Positions 45,552 to 57,854 of a DNA stretch of 64,000 nucleotides are shown in pieces; within the stretch, counting starts at the first letter, position 1, and each line of letters begins with the position of its first letter. The notes beneath the pieces are model-generated. The model saw only the letters and a list, made by a program, of their open reading frames with translations. It did not search any database and was not told the origin of the DNA. Source of the DNA: Hemibagrus wyckioides (Eukaryota; Chordata; Actinopteri; Siluriformes; Bagridae); contig NC_080734.1 in the NCBI RefSeq assembly GCF_019097595.1, positions 16,404,392-16,468,391 on the forward strand, written 5' to 3'. Both the position numbers and the translations under genes were made by a program.

Positions 45552-47494
45552 ATAAAGGATCAAACAGTGACATTTGTATTTAATTCTGTGATTCATGCAC
45601 ATTATATTTATATTATATTTTTTACTACTTATCGTACTACTACTATTTTAATTACTACTAATTGCTACTATATATATATATCTTTTAATAATTATGGCAT
45701 GAAATTGACACAGTATAATGGGCTGTACCAACAAGACTCGAAAGAGAATGCCACTTACAACATTTAAATGAACTGTGAGAACTAGATTTGTTGCCAATTT
45801 CTACAAATTTTCAATTTAGAAAATGATCTCTAGAGAAACCCTATGTTATAAAATCTAGCAACATGAAGAATAATGAAGATTGTGATTTTCATTATGCGTA
45901 TTCTATGTCATTACATGTACAACATATGATCATACAAACACTAACTATTTCAGTGTCCTTTAATACACTGTACAAAAAGCATGAGAAAAATAGGGCAATG
46001 TGTCAACGTTTATCCTAAACACTCTACATATTCCTCTTCCGCACAGCCAGGAGCTCTGACTTTCCAGACGTTCCTATAAGTGTCAGCACAGCAGGTTGAA
46101 AAACCTTTAGAAGGTGAATAATAAATAAGTACCGCATTGGAAGTGTTTGTGAAACACTTACAGAAATGGAAGGAAGAAAACCACACAGTGCACAACACAC
46201 AATTTTATCCCAGTTGCTATTTTCTTTTTCCAGAACTATAATATGGCCCTATGTGGACAAAACAAATTGCATGAGCAAGAAAAGTGATACATGTTGTGCA
46301 GGCTGACCTGCAATTCTGACACTTTGAATGGCATGTAATGTTCACTAGGAAGGAGCTGGTCTGATATGTGGCTTTAGTGCAGCCGTCTTTCCTCTAGAAT
46401 GTAGGGTTGCCAGGTTTAATTTTCGCATTTAACTGTTTTGATAAAACAGTGGCACTTAATTGGTTAGTGATTGGTTATTTAGAATTTATGCTGCCTTCAG
46501 GTATTGTGTATGATAACAGATTACGTGAATAAATAAATAATATTTTCTGTAATTTAACTTATAAAGTCAATATGAATTGATGAACTGGAGATGATAACGG
46601 TCACAAATAACACCACAAGGAATTAACACCAGCAGAACTTAAGCAGACAGAAGACGGCAAGTTTAATCCAAAGTTAATGCAAAAAAAGAGAGACAACTAA
46701 ATGTGCAATTAACACATTCAAAGACTTTTTGTAGCAAAAAAAAAAAAAGACCTGCTCTGCTTTCCTCCTTAATGAGGCACTGCAACAGACTAATTTCAGT
46801 AATAAAACAACTGCTGAAACAAATGACTTTCTAATTATTTTTATTTATTTTAATATCAGAACCTTCTCTTATTCCCTCTTCCACCTCCCCCCCCCAATAT
46901 AGACTTTCATACTATTTCTCCATCCCTCTATCATTTTTATCCCTCAAGATCTCCCTCTCTCTCTCTCATTTTTTTTATATTATTTGACAAACACATATCC
47001 TCAAGCTCAGTCTTCCCAAAGCACTGATTTTTCTTTTCTTTAAAAGAATCTTCTTTCATCTCTTCTGTAGTTCTTTCTCTGCTGTTCTCATTTCAGACTC
47101 GTCAGATATCCTCTACAGGGCATTGGGTTCAGACTCCAAAACACTACAGAAGACAGAAGATAGTATGCTGACAAACACCAGCCACTGTCATGTACCAAGG
47201 AGCATGCATTCTTGATGAAGAATACACACACACACACACACACACACAAACCAGCTACCCATTATATACAGCTGGGAAGATCAATACAGAGTTATCCATA
47301 CTTTCGATCCAGACGTTTCTTCAATCCCGATATAAGAAAATCAATACAGACTGTTAACATTTTAGCAAAACGAATGTGAGAATAAAATGTTAAAGGAGAT
47401 GATCCGTATGTGCAGGATCACTGATATGATGAGAAAGTCTTTCCGTCACTCAGTCGTTCCATCAACCTGTAATGTTTTATATACAGTGCTACTG
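45552..47494. other. unassigned DNA with a CA tract
   Basis: CA tract at 47224-47248, A run at 46738-46748 and C run near 46887-46895. No gene recognised. Confidence 0.45.
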
Positions 47495-47697
47495 AGTATG
47501 CATACTAATCAGCCGTAACAATTAAAACCACAGAAAGGTGAAGTGAATAACATTGATTATCTCGTTACTATGGCAACTGTCAGTGGGTGGGATATACTAG
47601 GCAGCAAGTGAACAGTCAGTTCTCCAAGTTGATGTGTAGGAAGCAGGAAAACGTGCAAGCGTAAAGATCTGAGTGACTTTGTCAAAGTCACAGTCAT
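47495..47697 (+). mobile_element. 5' end of Tc1-like element (family T3), truncated
   Basis: Begins with the terminus-like ACTAATCAGCCGTAACAATT. It continues through GGTGAAGTGAATAACATTGA and GGCAGCAAGTGAACAGTCAG to AAGCGTAAAGATCTGAGTGA near 47657-47680, the transposase N-terminus in the ancestral element. It then stops abruptly. The matching N-terminus of another copy is at about 9640-9700. Confidence 0.75.
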
Positions 47698-48245
47698 GTA
47701 AAATCAGCAAATTATTCTAAGTTATAAATAAATAAATAATAAAGGAACAACTTTATGTTAAGGTTAAGGTTGGGGGATGTGAATAAATACAACATACTGA
47801 GTTGAAATGTTGATCCGTGTCATATGGTAAAAAAAAAAGTCAGACAATCTGCGCTGAAGAAAAGCGCTACACACGCTGTAAAAGGTGCCTTAAGACAAAC
47901 AACACAAACACACATTTATACAGCAACAGCAGACGAAAGGGCAGACAGATACAGAAGAAGAACTGACAGGAAATATCACCAGCAAAAAGTGATGCAGGGA
48001 ATGAATAAATCTAATAACAACAACAACAAAAAATACTTCTTTCTTCTTATTCTCTTACTTCTTTATTTGTCATCACAGCCCATCACTGAGAGGGCAGAGG
48101 TCACTCCAGTTATCTGATTGTTTCTGCCTACTGTATCAGTCAGTGTGCCTTCACTCAGCGTGAATCACCGCAGTGGAGGAAAGAGCAGAAAGGTGACAAA
48201 GACTAGAGGTCTTGAATGAATATAAAGAATTTTATTTTACAATCG
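47698..48245. other. unassigned noncoding DNA
   Basis: A 97-codon plus frame (47824-48117) reads basic then asparagine-rich then hydrophobic, and looks like chance over simple sequence. No family recognised. Confidence 0.35.
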
Positions 48246-48246
48246 C

Positions 48247-48288
<42 letters not shown>

Positions 48289-48305
48289 AAGAGAGAGAGA
48301 GAAAG
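48246..48305. repeat. GA microsatellite with AAAG steps
   Basis: About 60 bases of GA units interrupted by three GAAAG steps. Confidence 0.95.
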
Positions 48306-48570
48306 CAAAGCCAGACAGGTCAAAAAGTCCACAGAAAGCTGGTTACATTCTCACTGATGGTAAACACTACCAGACTCTTGTGTGGTGGAGTCACAGATCT
48401 TTATACATGTGACACAAAACAAAAACAGATGCCTCAATGAACAGACAACCAGAAGATGAACCCAACCAACAACAAACACACAATATCCTGCATGGTCCAA
48501 CAAAATGGTAGTAACCACTACAATGAGTACTAAAACAGGTAATAGTATTTCTTGATCTTGTATTGCCTGT
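48306..48570. other. unassigned noncoding DNA
   Basis: Possibly the 5' extension of the LINE tail that follows; not proven. Confidence 0.35.
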
Positions 48571-48920
48571 CCACGCTGTCTTTTGTCTTGCACACTATGC
48601 ACTTTATATGGCTAGGACAACTTACTTTTCAGTCCTTAGCTCTGTGTACTTTTATGTAGCACCATAGTCCTGGAGAAACGTTGTTTTATTTCACCATGTA
48701 CCGAGTCAGCTATATATAAGGGGATGTGGTAGCTTAGTGGTAAAGGTGTTGACCAGAAGGTTTGAAGTCTGAATCCCAGGCCCACCAAGATGCCACTCTA
48801 AGCAAGGCCCTTTACCCTCTACTGCAAAATGAGATGAAAACACAAGTCATGCTGGACAAAGGTGTCTCCCAAGTGCTGTAAATGTAATAAAAAGACAATA
48901 AAAGCTTCTTGACGTGACTA
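48571..48920 (+). mobile_element. LINE 3' end, interrupted by an S1 SINE
   Basis: Plus-sense text CACTTTATATGGCTAGG, then TTATGTAGCACCATAGTCCT and GAGAAACGTTG, then TCAGCTATATA leads up to 48716. After the SINE the remaining tail GACAATAAAAGCTTCTTGAC (48894-48913) follows. In the other copy (38854-38925, inverted) the AGCTATATG and CAATAAAGCTTCTTG words are adjacent, so the SINE interrupts an originally continuous tail. Confidence 0.7.
48717..48890 (+). mobile_element. tRNA-derived SINE (family S1), nested
   Basis: Head GATGTGGTAGCTTAGTGG (box A), box-B-like GAAGTCTGAATCCC, body AAGCAAGGCCCTTTACCCTC, then a diverged tail ending CTGTAAATGTAAT. It sits inside a LINE 3' end. Confidence 0.8.
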
Positions 48921-49200
48921 ACTGGTTTTCTAATAATTTGTGCATTTTTGCTCTTAACTGTAAAACAGACCGATCTAAAAGAACATGTTAAAATAAAAAC
49001 TGAGAACTATGGTAAAAAGCTCTCCTAGTCTCAGCCAAGAACTAGATTCTCATTTTGCATCTTTAGCAGGGTTAGAAATCTCTGAGGAAAATGCACAGGC
49101 CTTGTAGACATGTGAAAAGAGGAGGAACAAAAGCGAGCTTTAATGTGCAACAGATATTGATCAAGACTCCGGCGGGACTGCTGTCCAAGTGAAAAGGGAC

Positions 49201-49237
<37 letters not shown>

Positions 49238-50244
49238 TGTATACTCTACATCACTTGAAATGTTGAGGCTTTGTTCGAGAGTGAGAGAACCTAGTTCAGA
49301 GCACCGTTATTGAACTTGTGTTGAGAAATACACACCTGAATTGATTAAAGCCGGCATAACAAAAGATTCATCGCTCTGAACTCCATCAATTCTTTGTGTT
49401 TTTCTGAAATTAGGACCCACCATGACATGGTCTGTGTAATCAGTCATATTCAAAATAACAAACTAATATTCTGAGGAGATTTTCCGAGGAGAATTTCTAC
49501 AGATTTGGGCTAAACATGTTGTGTGATGTCGTCACATCGTACATTCAACGTAGAAAGTAATTACATGTGCCTCTTCACTGGTAGGAGCTTAAAAGAAGAA
49601 TTGTGCACTTACAATTTTGCAAATTCAAATAAAATTTCATTACGTTGTGGGAAAAACATTTTTGGCCACAACAATCACAAAAAAAACAGCAATCCTGGAG
49701 GAACTGGTGTATGAATGCCATGTCTACCTACATAAAGATAGACCCATAGCTCTTACTAGAAGAGAAGGATCTAGACCGTTCTAAACTAGTTTAGAGCTCC
49801 TCATTGGTGCTCATCAGTTTAGCAACAAGAGCTGAAAAGCACTTGACAGTCCCCAGCGTTTACCCAGAACTCTGTGTACAAACACTTTCCATATAGACAC
49901 AAGCTGCTCTTCCTTACTGCAACTATGCAAATTTTACTGTTACTATTATTATTTCAGATGCTAAACTTTCCATAAAGTAGCAAGCAGTACTAGATAATTG
50001 ACAGTACATTGTCACAGGTATTCAACTGAGATCCTTTTGAGAAACTGTCTCTGAAACATATGCAAGTAAAATGAAGACACCAGTAATAATACGCAAAAGA
50101 GCCTGACAGCTGCTGGAGAAAAACTGAAAGCATCTATAAAAAAAATATATTGTCTAAAATCTACTATGTCATATTAAGAACACAAAGATACCTAGAATGG
50201 ATTTATGTCTGCTGTGGGAAAAAGAAAAAGAAGCCCTAACCTTG
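48921..50244. other. unassigned DNA with a GA tract
   Basis: GA tract of about 17 units at 49203-49235 passing into GT. No gene recognised. Confidence 0.45.
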
Positions 50245-50600
50245 TTCTTGCATGACAATGTATCTGGGAACAAATGGAGATCCGTGAAGGTTTGCCAAAG
50301 ATCGGTGGAGACGAACATCTGACCTCTGTATGCTGCAGTATTACAGTTTCCCTTCACTGGAACTAAGAGGTTCAAACCTGATCCGGTATGATGATGGCTC
50401 TCCCTCATCCCTGACTCTGACTCAACCCCAATGAACACCTTAGGGATTATCTGGAACACTGACTGCACCCCAGACCTCCTCACTCTAACTACATCAGTGT
50501 CTGTGTTCATTCAGCTACAAGAGCATTAGTAAGATCAGACTCTCACAGACATGCTCTAAAATCTAGCCGAAAACCTCCCTTCGGTATGTTTGGCCATCTA
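50245..50600. mobile_element. rearranged Tc1-like derivative (family T5), second copy
   Basis: Plus-sense LFLHDN text lies at about 50245-50260. It is followed by minus-sense LVPVKGNCNTAAYRG (about 50375-50330) and then plus-sense LNPNEHLRDYLEH-type text (about 50431-50462). The end TATGTTTGGCCATCTA is at 50585-50600. Minus-sense and plus-sense transposase pieces alternate, as at 19149-19623. A further inverted piece (TTCATTCAGCTACAAGAGC) lies at 50506. Not coding. Confidence 0.65.
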
Positions 50601-51096
50601 AATAAATAAGGGGTCCATTGAAAAGCAAGAGGTTCAAATTTTCAAAGCGTCGACGTCGATGCAGATATGCGGCATCCCCATGACCTGTTATTTCACTTTT
50701 ATGCTTGTTTTCCTCATATATTTTGTAGCAGAAACAATCTGTGTGTGTGTGTGTGTGTGTTTTAGATCAACATCATATTCCCTTTATCAAATATGCAAGC
50801 TACCCGGTGATGGCAGATTTTTGTCAATATAACACCTTCTGTAGTTTTTCGGCGTATGAACCCAGTAGGTATCTGAAGGGTCTGAAACGAGAACAGCAGA
50901 GGAAAAAACAACAGGAAAGAAAAAGAAGGAAGAAACAGGGCAGGAGGATATGTATGTATTTGTATCGACAAGTATTATTAAGCTAAAGAGCTTTAAATAA
51001 AATAAGATCTTTAAAAAACTAGATCAGAACAATTGTGAAATAGGATGAAAGTCTATACAGAGGAGAGGGAATGAGAGAATCTATGGGGGAAAGAGG

Positions 51097-51149
<53 letters not shown>

Positions 51150-51505
51150 GGAGTAGTCCAGGCGAAAGTGAGAAAATGGGGGTGTCAGTGGTTTACTCCC
51201 CCAGGAGTGATTTATTTCAACACTAATAAGGCAGAACTGAGTTGCCACAGCAACAGTGTTGCCCATTTCCAGTGAGACCCAGAGGACTTCCTGGTGAAGT
51301 GGGAATGAGGGTCAGAGGGTATCACAGGAACTACAGGAAACCTCTATGGACCAAAATGTGGCTGTTGTGAGACATTAATTCCTTACTGGTATAAACGGTC
51401 CTCTGTTCCTTTACTGCAGAAATATGTTACGGTTCTCCACTATACACAGCTTTACTAACAGTATGGTCATTATTACTGCTGTAAATAAATACACTAAAAT
51501 TTTGG
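50601..51505. other. unassigned DNA with GT and GA tracts
   Basis: GT tract at 50741-50760 and a GA tract of about 22 units at 51103-51146. Nothing else recognised. Confidence 0.5.
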
Positions 51506-52012
51506 AAAATCTTCTCCTTCTGGCTTTTCCCTTCAGGGGTCGCCACAGCGAATCATCTCTCTCCACCTATCCCTATCTTCTGCATCCTCAACACTCTTTG
51601 GCCTTCCTCTTTGCCTCCTGCCTGGCAGCTCCATGTCCAACATTCTCCTACCGATATACTCACTCTCCCTCCTCTGGACATGTCCAAACCATCTTAATCT
51701 GTCCTCCCTAACTCTGTCCCCCAAACGTCCAACATGAGTTGTCCCTCTGATGTACTCATTCCTAATCCTGTCCAACCGTGTCACTCCCAAAGAGAACCTC
51801 AACATCTTCAGCTCTGCTACCTCCAGCTCTGACTCCTGTCCCTTCCTCAATGACACCGCCTCTAAACCATACAGCATGGCCGGTTCTCGCTGATATTTTC
51901 CTATCACACAGAACTCCCGACACCTTTCTCCAATCTGCCTGCACTCGCTTCTTTACCTCTTTCCCACACTCTCTATTACTCTGGACTGTTGACCCCAAGT
52001 ACTTAAACTCCT
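51506..52012 (-). mobile_element. LINE (non-LTR retrotransposon) ORF2 3' end, 5'-truncated, probably RTE-like
   Basis: The minus strand reads KYLGSTVQSNRECGKEVKKR (about 52000-51940), then SGVLCDRKISA. A short deletion and frame change follow at about 51885-51900. It resumes AMLYGLEAVSLRKGQESELE and then LKMLRFSLGVTRLDRIRNEY. Next come LRWFGHVQRRESEYIGRRML, ELPGRRQRGRPK and finally WREMIRCGDP and a stop at 51533. This is the C-terminal tail after the reverse transcriptase domain of a LINE ORF2. The 5' truncation and the 3' TGAAGGGAAAAGCC tail are typical of LINE insertion. Clade assignment is from memory of family text only. Confidence 0.8.
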
Positions 52013-55000
52013 ACAATTTGGGAAATACAAGAGTTAAAGCATCAAATAAAATTCATACACATCATTTTTGTATACACTCCAGTACAGTTACCATGTGCTC
52101 TTAGGTCTCCGTTTCAGTCGCCTTCAGTTCCACTAGAAAAAGGAAAGTGATCTTTGGAATCAATAGAACTATTCAACTATTTTAATTTTCGACTTATATA
52201 AGGATAAATATATACGTGTATACGGTTGTTCCTTAAAAAGACAATAAAGTCTGTAATTGAGTAATTTGTAAGTGGATTTCCTCTGCATTTTAGAAGAAAA
52301 TTTGAAAGGGTTAGAGTTAGGATCTGGGTAAATTAGAGGATAGCGAGCAGGTAATGATCCACTGGTACCAGTGTGTATGAGAGTATAAACAGCTACATTT
52401 ATGTAGAGTTGTTTTATTTTATTTTTTAACACACACAAAGTACACAGCATATGTTCCCCCTAGAGTCCCCGAGTCCCAGCCAGTTTGAATATCAATGCAT
52501 CATCTGGGACATGGTGTACATCATGTATTATTACACTGTGTGTATTACTCACCTTGTATCTGTCTGTTGCAACTTTTGCTATAATTTGCATTGTGTTGCA
52601 TCAGATACTGTGCACTGTATTAACCCATGTTCTAGGAATTGTCTGCCGCAGCTTGATAATAGAGAAAATTGAGCTGAATTTCAGAATAAGCCTACAGACT
52701 GGAAATGAAACTGACATCCCATATATTACCCTACGCTGTACATCCCTGTGTCTGAGTAACTCTGAGTGACTCTGCTGTGCTGATTTACACACATTCACAA
52801 GTACGAAGACTGGGCCCCAGAATAGGGTTCCTGAGAAAATATGTACATTTGTGGGTTCTGGTTTTAATATGCACAGTTATTTTTATTTATTTAATTAATT
52901 CCCTTATCTTACATTCCTGCATATCAGCAGCAGGTCTTTGGAAGAAACGAACAAAAAAGCAAATCGTTACACAGCCCCAGGAAAATCCCCCGGAAGGAGA
53001 AGTGTATAGTTTGTGTAAATCGTGGTTTTAAGAAATATTCTACATAAATAAATTAATAAAAAGACAAGAAAAAAAAAGGAAAGGAAGGTAATTCATTTTC
53101 TCTCTCTCTTGCCCTCCTCACTACCAAGAGAAAGGTTTATCTGGTCTCAGTGGTGTAAATGCTTTGATAAAGCTGAATGAGTTCATTTCTATTCATATTA
53201 CAACAAAAAAATGAAAAGATTCCCACAATCCATTTCTCTTTGGGACAGTGTTCAGTAAGGACTTGGGTTCATCTTCTCAGATTAGGGATATACCAGTATA
53301 AAGACTGGGTCCCTGACACTCATATGAAAGTGAAAATTGTAATAATCCATCACGGCGTCTGAAAGGATTTTAGACAATCGAATCTAAACAGACACCAATA
53401 GTTAAACAGGGATTCATTTATATGAGTCTAAATTCAATAACAAAAATTGATAAATATTAAATCAATTACTTTGCCTGATTTTTTTTTCTCCTTTGCCCCA
53501 ACTCCACACATTAATCACATAAAAAAACAAAACAATAAACAAACGTACCCTTTGACCTCTAATTGCGTTTCTCAGGTTTAAACATATATCATTATCTAAA
53601 GACAAACAGCTCTTAATTAACTGTTCATGCCATTTACCACTGATGATCACTATTCTGGGTTTAGAAGCAAGAACTGATTCTGTAGCTCATGAACACAATG
53701 GTGCATAAGCTATATCATATCAAGTGGAGTAACATTATGGTGAAAAGCTGACATTAGCAAAAGAAAATAGAAAGAAAGAAACTTTATACGCCCTCGGCTG
53801 CAGCGTTCTCAATGGACACACAGGCAGAGCAAGAGAAGCAGTGCAACTTGCACCCTTTACAGTCTGTCTTATGAAATATTGAGACATAATCAGATGTTTA
53901 AATCATCATGACTTTCCTAATATCACTCATGATCATTTATTGTACTGTACTGATGGACTGTGTCTCTGAATGTCCTTGTACTGGATGTTAATTACCATCT
54001 ATATCATATTAATTACCTTCTATATCATAAATTATAGTACTGAATATGTGCAATGTTTCCCTCTTTATGACCACACACAGTGTACATCCCCCCCATCCTT
54101 ACAGCGACCTACAGGACGAGGACCTGGACCGAACGGCACCACCCCTGACCTGCTTGGGCTCCGGGGTTCCGAATCAACCTGATTTTAAAATCAGTTAACT
54201 CTTGAACCCCATTTTCAATCATCATCAGCTACTACAAGATTATCATGAGAGTGTGGCTTGACCCTTTGGCATTTATGGGGCCCAAGTCATTGAGGTTATC
54301 CCAGTCCAGCTGGTTATCCCAGGGTTCACTAATGTCTGGACAGGACAGTAGCATAAGAATTTAATTGCATACAGATGCTTAAAGCACTCTTTATGCACAT
54401 GATAATAAACTTGAATCTGTTCACTGATGTTTAATATGCAATTTTATATTTCAACCCACATACTGGTTAGACTGAATGTTTATTTAAGCTGCATTCATAT
54501 CCGTGTGTGCCTTTTCCTAACTCTTCTAAATACCATTTCTCCATCATGTCACTTCCAAATACTCTTCAACGTGAATATGCAAATATTTTACTGCCTAGCC
54601 AGTCATCTCACAAATACGCACCCGCAGACATGAATTCAATAAACACACACGCACATGCGTACACACCATGACACTAACATAATTCAGGCTAATTGCAGCA
54701 GGCTTAGGTGTGCGGAAGATGATAAATTTCCTGCCTGGGCCTGCAAACATTAAGATAAAGGTTAAACAAAGCACGTTCGCATACACACACATACACACAC
54801 ACATACACACACATACACACACACAAAGCTTGTAAGTATATTAATGTTATTTTCCTCACCTGAAAGTCATGTAATCTACTCACATCAGAATGGTTTTAGT
54901 GGCCATAAAACCTCATTTAGGCCTTGAGCGAACACACACACACACACACACACACAAATACTGAGCTATTACATCCACAACTCAAAAAATTAAGACTTTG

Positions 55001-55244
55001 TCATTTATTTATATTCCTTCATCCTGTCACAACCCCAGACAACCCCCACCCTAGAAAATCTCACACACATCCAAACACACACACCCCCACTACTGAGCTT
55101 AGCCACTTAACACCTTTTCATTCATTTATATTCTTTCATCCTGTCACAACCCCACTTCCCCCCAAACACACACACAGGTTATATATACACACACCACATG
55201 ACCCTTGCTTGAGTGCATACCCAATACAAAATGAGGCTTAATTC
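52013..55244. other. unassigned DNA with CA tracts
   Basis: CA tracts lie at 54781-54824 (with T steps) and 54932-54956. The stretch 54060-54420 has a GC-richer, repeat-like block ending TGATAATAAACTTGAATC, which resembles a LINE or SINE tail, but no partner exists in the window. No gene recognised. Confidence 0.4.
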
Positions 55245-55300
55245 AACATTTCGTTCATCCATCTTCAGTTCCACTTTCTCCTGAGCAGGGTCACAGTTGC
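55245..55300 (-). mobile_element. SINE tail fragment (Mermaid-like)
   Basis: TTCATCCATCTTCAGTTCCA followed by CTCCTGAGCAGGGTCACAG resembles the inverted tail of the SINE class seen at 8048-8335 and 60350-60490. Confidence 0.45.
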
Positions 55301-56072
55301 AGGTTCAGCGTGTTAATTCCAAGTCAACAATCAACCAAGTCCTGAAACACTGTTTTCACAAGCGTGTGCAAATCCCATAAAACCCACAGAGCTTTTTCCT
55401 TTTCACCTTTCACCTTTCAAAAAAACCTTCCTGAAATGCGGCCTGTTTCATCATGCAGGCAGGGAAAAGCCTATTTTCATTACCACTCCTCTTCCAGTGT
55501 CTCCCCCGTAAAGGACAGGGAGCTGTCAATCACTCCCGTTTATTGAAGGAGTGAAGGATAGATGGCATTTTAATTAGCATAAGGAAGGAGGATGGGGTGC
55601 TGAGCTCCTAAAAGCTTTTTGAATATTAAGCGCGCCATCGGCCCATATATATGATAATGTGGATCGGAGAAATGAGACGAAACAACTAGGACGAGCGTGC
55701 ATGCAGGCAAAATAATATAGGATTAAAATTAGGGTATCATTATCATGGCATCTATGATGAAGTGGTGGCTCGACAACTAGATGCAGGCTCACACACGTCT
55801 GCACGCATACATAAATATAAGGGCACAGGCATGACTATCACCACTAATTACCAAGAGAAGTGAACAAATAAAGGAGGAGGAATTCTTTACTTTAAAAAAA
55901 AAAAGATGAATTACACACAAACTATCTGTGACTCTTGCACTATGCTCATTAGTACATACCTGTGTGTGTGTGTGTGTGTGTGTTATAATGTTGATTCGCT
56001 TGCATTCAACCTCTTGCAACTATATAAATAAGAAAAACTTAGTTAAAAACAGTGCAGGATTTTGGTGAGGAG
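55301..56072. other. unassigned DNA, partly conserved-element-like
   Basis: At about 55480-55700 the text is non-repetitive, with ATTTTAATTAGCAT and GCGCGCCATCGGCCC words. A TG tract lies at 55971-55983. Confidence 0.35.
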
Positions 56073-56180
56073 AAGGAGCTGTCTTTCCTCTCCCTCTTTT
56101 CTCTCTCTCTCCTTCCTCGCTCCTCTTACTCTTCCTCTCTCTGCTCTCTCTCTCTCCCTCTTTCTCACTCCCTCTTAGTC

Positions 56181-56225
<45 letters not shown>

Positions 56226-56310
56226 CTCTCTCGCTCTCTTTTCATTGCTCCCTCTGACTCTTCCTCTCTGCTCTCTCTCCTTCCTGGCTCCCTGTTTCTC
56301 TCTCTCTGCT
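56073..56310. repeat. CT-rich microsatellite region
   Basis: About 240 bases of CT units with periodic CTCCCTC and CTTCCTC steps; the purest run is at 56181-56221. The 140-codon SLSLSL frame is an artefact. Confidence 0.95.
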
Positions 56311-56683
56311 CCCCTTCATCGCAGAAAACAGGCCCTTTTCATTTCCAGGGCAGAATTTACAGCTCTGAGCAGATAGTGGGGCTGTGTGTGTGTGTGTGTG
56401 TTGCCACAGTGCTGTCGCTTTGCAATGCATTAGCCCGAGCAGGCCCAGCTTTTACTGCAGTAGAGAAAAAGTGAGAAAATAAGAAGAATAAGACAAAATT
56501 GAAAAAAAAAATCTGATCATCCTCCCTCTATTCATTAGTGTATTAGTGAATAGATAACAGAGGGTAATGAAGTCTGTTCTCCCACACACAGAGGGAGATG
56601 AGGAAAGCCTCAGGGGGGACAAGAGAGGGCAGCTGATCTATGCTGAATGTACAGACTTCTGATTACAATGATTACAATTATTT
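56311..56683. other. unassigned DNA with a GT tract
   Basis: GT tract at 56383-56401. Nothing else recognised. Confidence 0.45.
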
Positions 56684-57111
56684 TGTCAGGAGTGGGTGAA
56701 GGCATAGGTAAAGAATCCAGACCTAAATGCAGGGATAAAATAAAATGAGAAACTAGAAACACATGGAAACACTAGGGGAAACTAGGCGAAAACAAAATTG
56801 ACACAAAACAGAAAACAAACAGCAGAAACCAGGTAACAAAAGACAAGGACTCAGACGAGACAGCAGGTATATATAGGGAAGGTAATTATCGACACATAAG
56901 GAACAGGTTTGCAGAGGAGAGAAAAGGGAGGAAGGAGCCGGTGGAGCTAGCAAACAAAACATAAACAGAGGCACATGGGAACGTAACGTAAATGAAGCCC
57001 TGCCTGACTGCCCTCTGGTGTTCTGGCATGGAAAATGTCCAACGGTCCATGACAAATTCACTACTGTAGATTCGTTGGGTTTGTGATCAGTCATCAGGTG
57101 AGATCATGACA
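56684..57111 (-). mobile_element. candidate solo LTR of a gypsy-type retrotransposon, 428 bp
   Basis: On the minus strand it begins TGTCATGATCTCACC and ends CCCACTCCTGACA, the TG...CA layout of an LTR. A TATATATA box lies at about 56868-56875. CCAGAGGGCAGTCAGGCAGG text lies upstream of it, and TTTGTTTTC- and TCCCTGCATTTAGGTC-rich text lies downstream. These features and their order match gypsy-type LTRs common in teleosts. A clean 5-base target duplication was not found, and no internal retroelement sequence adjoins it. Confidence 0.6.
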
Positions 57112-57485
57112 CAATAACACACCTAACCAACTGAAAGTGTTTCAGGGACATATGATATTCATAATTTTTCTCTTTTTCTCTGCATTTTGGCTGCCTGGTC
57201 ACATGGCAACAACAAAGAGAATTCCCTTTTCCCAGTTTTCTCAGGTGTAGGGAAAAGTATGGGGGTTTTTTTTGTTCGCTGACATCTGTTTTCATTGTGT
57301 AATATTTGTGCTTGGTGTTATTTTGTGGTATGTAATTTTTTTATTTTTAATGCGTTTGCAATGAAATTCCATCTGAATGGAAGAAGCCTGCTCTCAGGGA
57401 CAAACCAAAGGATAGAAAGGAGCTTGAAATGTTTTATATTAGTCAAAAATGACAAATGGTTCAGTCTTAATTTTAGTGGAACATT

Positions 57486-57489
<4 letters not shown>
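57112..57489. other. unassigned noncoding DNA
   Basis: Nothing recognised. Confidence 0.4.

Positions 57490-57551
<62 letters not shown>
57490..57551. repeat. AAT microsatellite
   Basis: About 20 uninterrupted AAT units. Confidence 0.95.
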
Positions 57552-57553
<2 letters not shown>

Positions 57554-57806
57554 GCAGAAAATAGGGTAAAAGAAATGACTAAGCTGGAAATATACCTTAT
57601 TGTTTATGTTACTCTGAATGTGTAACAGTGTATGTGACTAGAGAGAGAGAGAGATGCTTAGAATAAATACATTTAAAAACAAATAAAATTGTAGTACTAC
57701 ACACACACACACACACAATTCACTTCAGTTCATTAACTACAGGCGTATGTCAGATGTGAAGTTCATTTTCAGTAAATATCATTCTCAAAACGCTAGTTTA
57801 ATAATT

Positions 57807-57811
<5 letters not shown>
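57552..57811. other. spacer with a CA tract
   Basis: Short GA run near 57639-57653 and CA tract at 57699-57717. Confidence 0.6.

Positions 57812-57851
<40 letters not shown>
57812..57851. repeat. GA microsatellite
   Basis: About 20 GA units. Confidence 0.95.

Positions 57852-57854
<3 letters not shown>

Noticed and set aside
47824..48117. 97-codon basic frame ending in a hydrophobic segment
   Set aside because: The asparagine run and hydrophobic tail come from AAC- and CTT-rich simple sequence; no homologue recognised.
56052..56474. 140-codon SLSLSL-rich frame resembling a signal peptide or membrane protein
   Set aside because: Generated by the CT-rich region; no unique domain.
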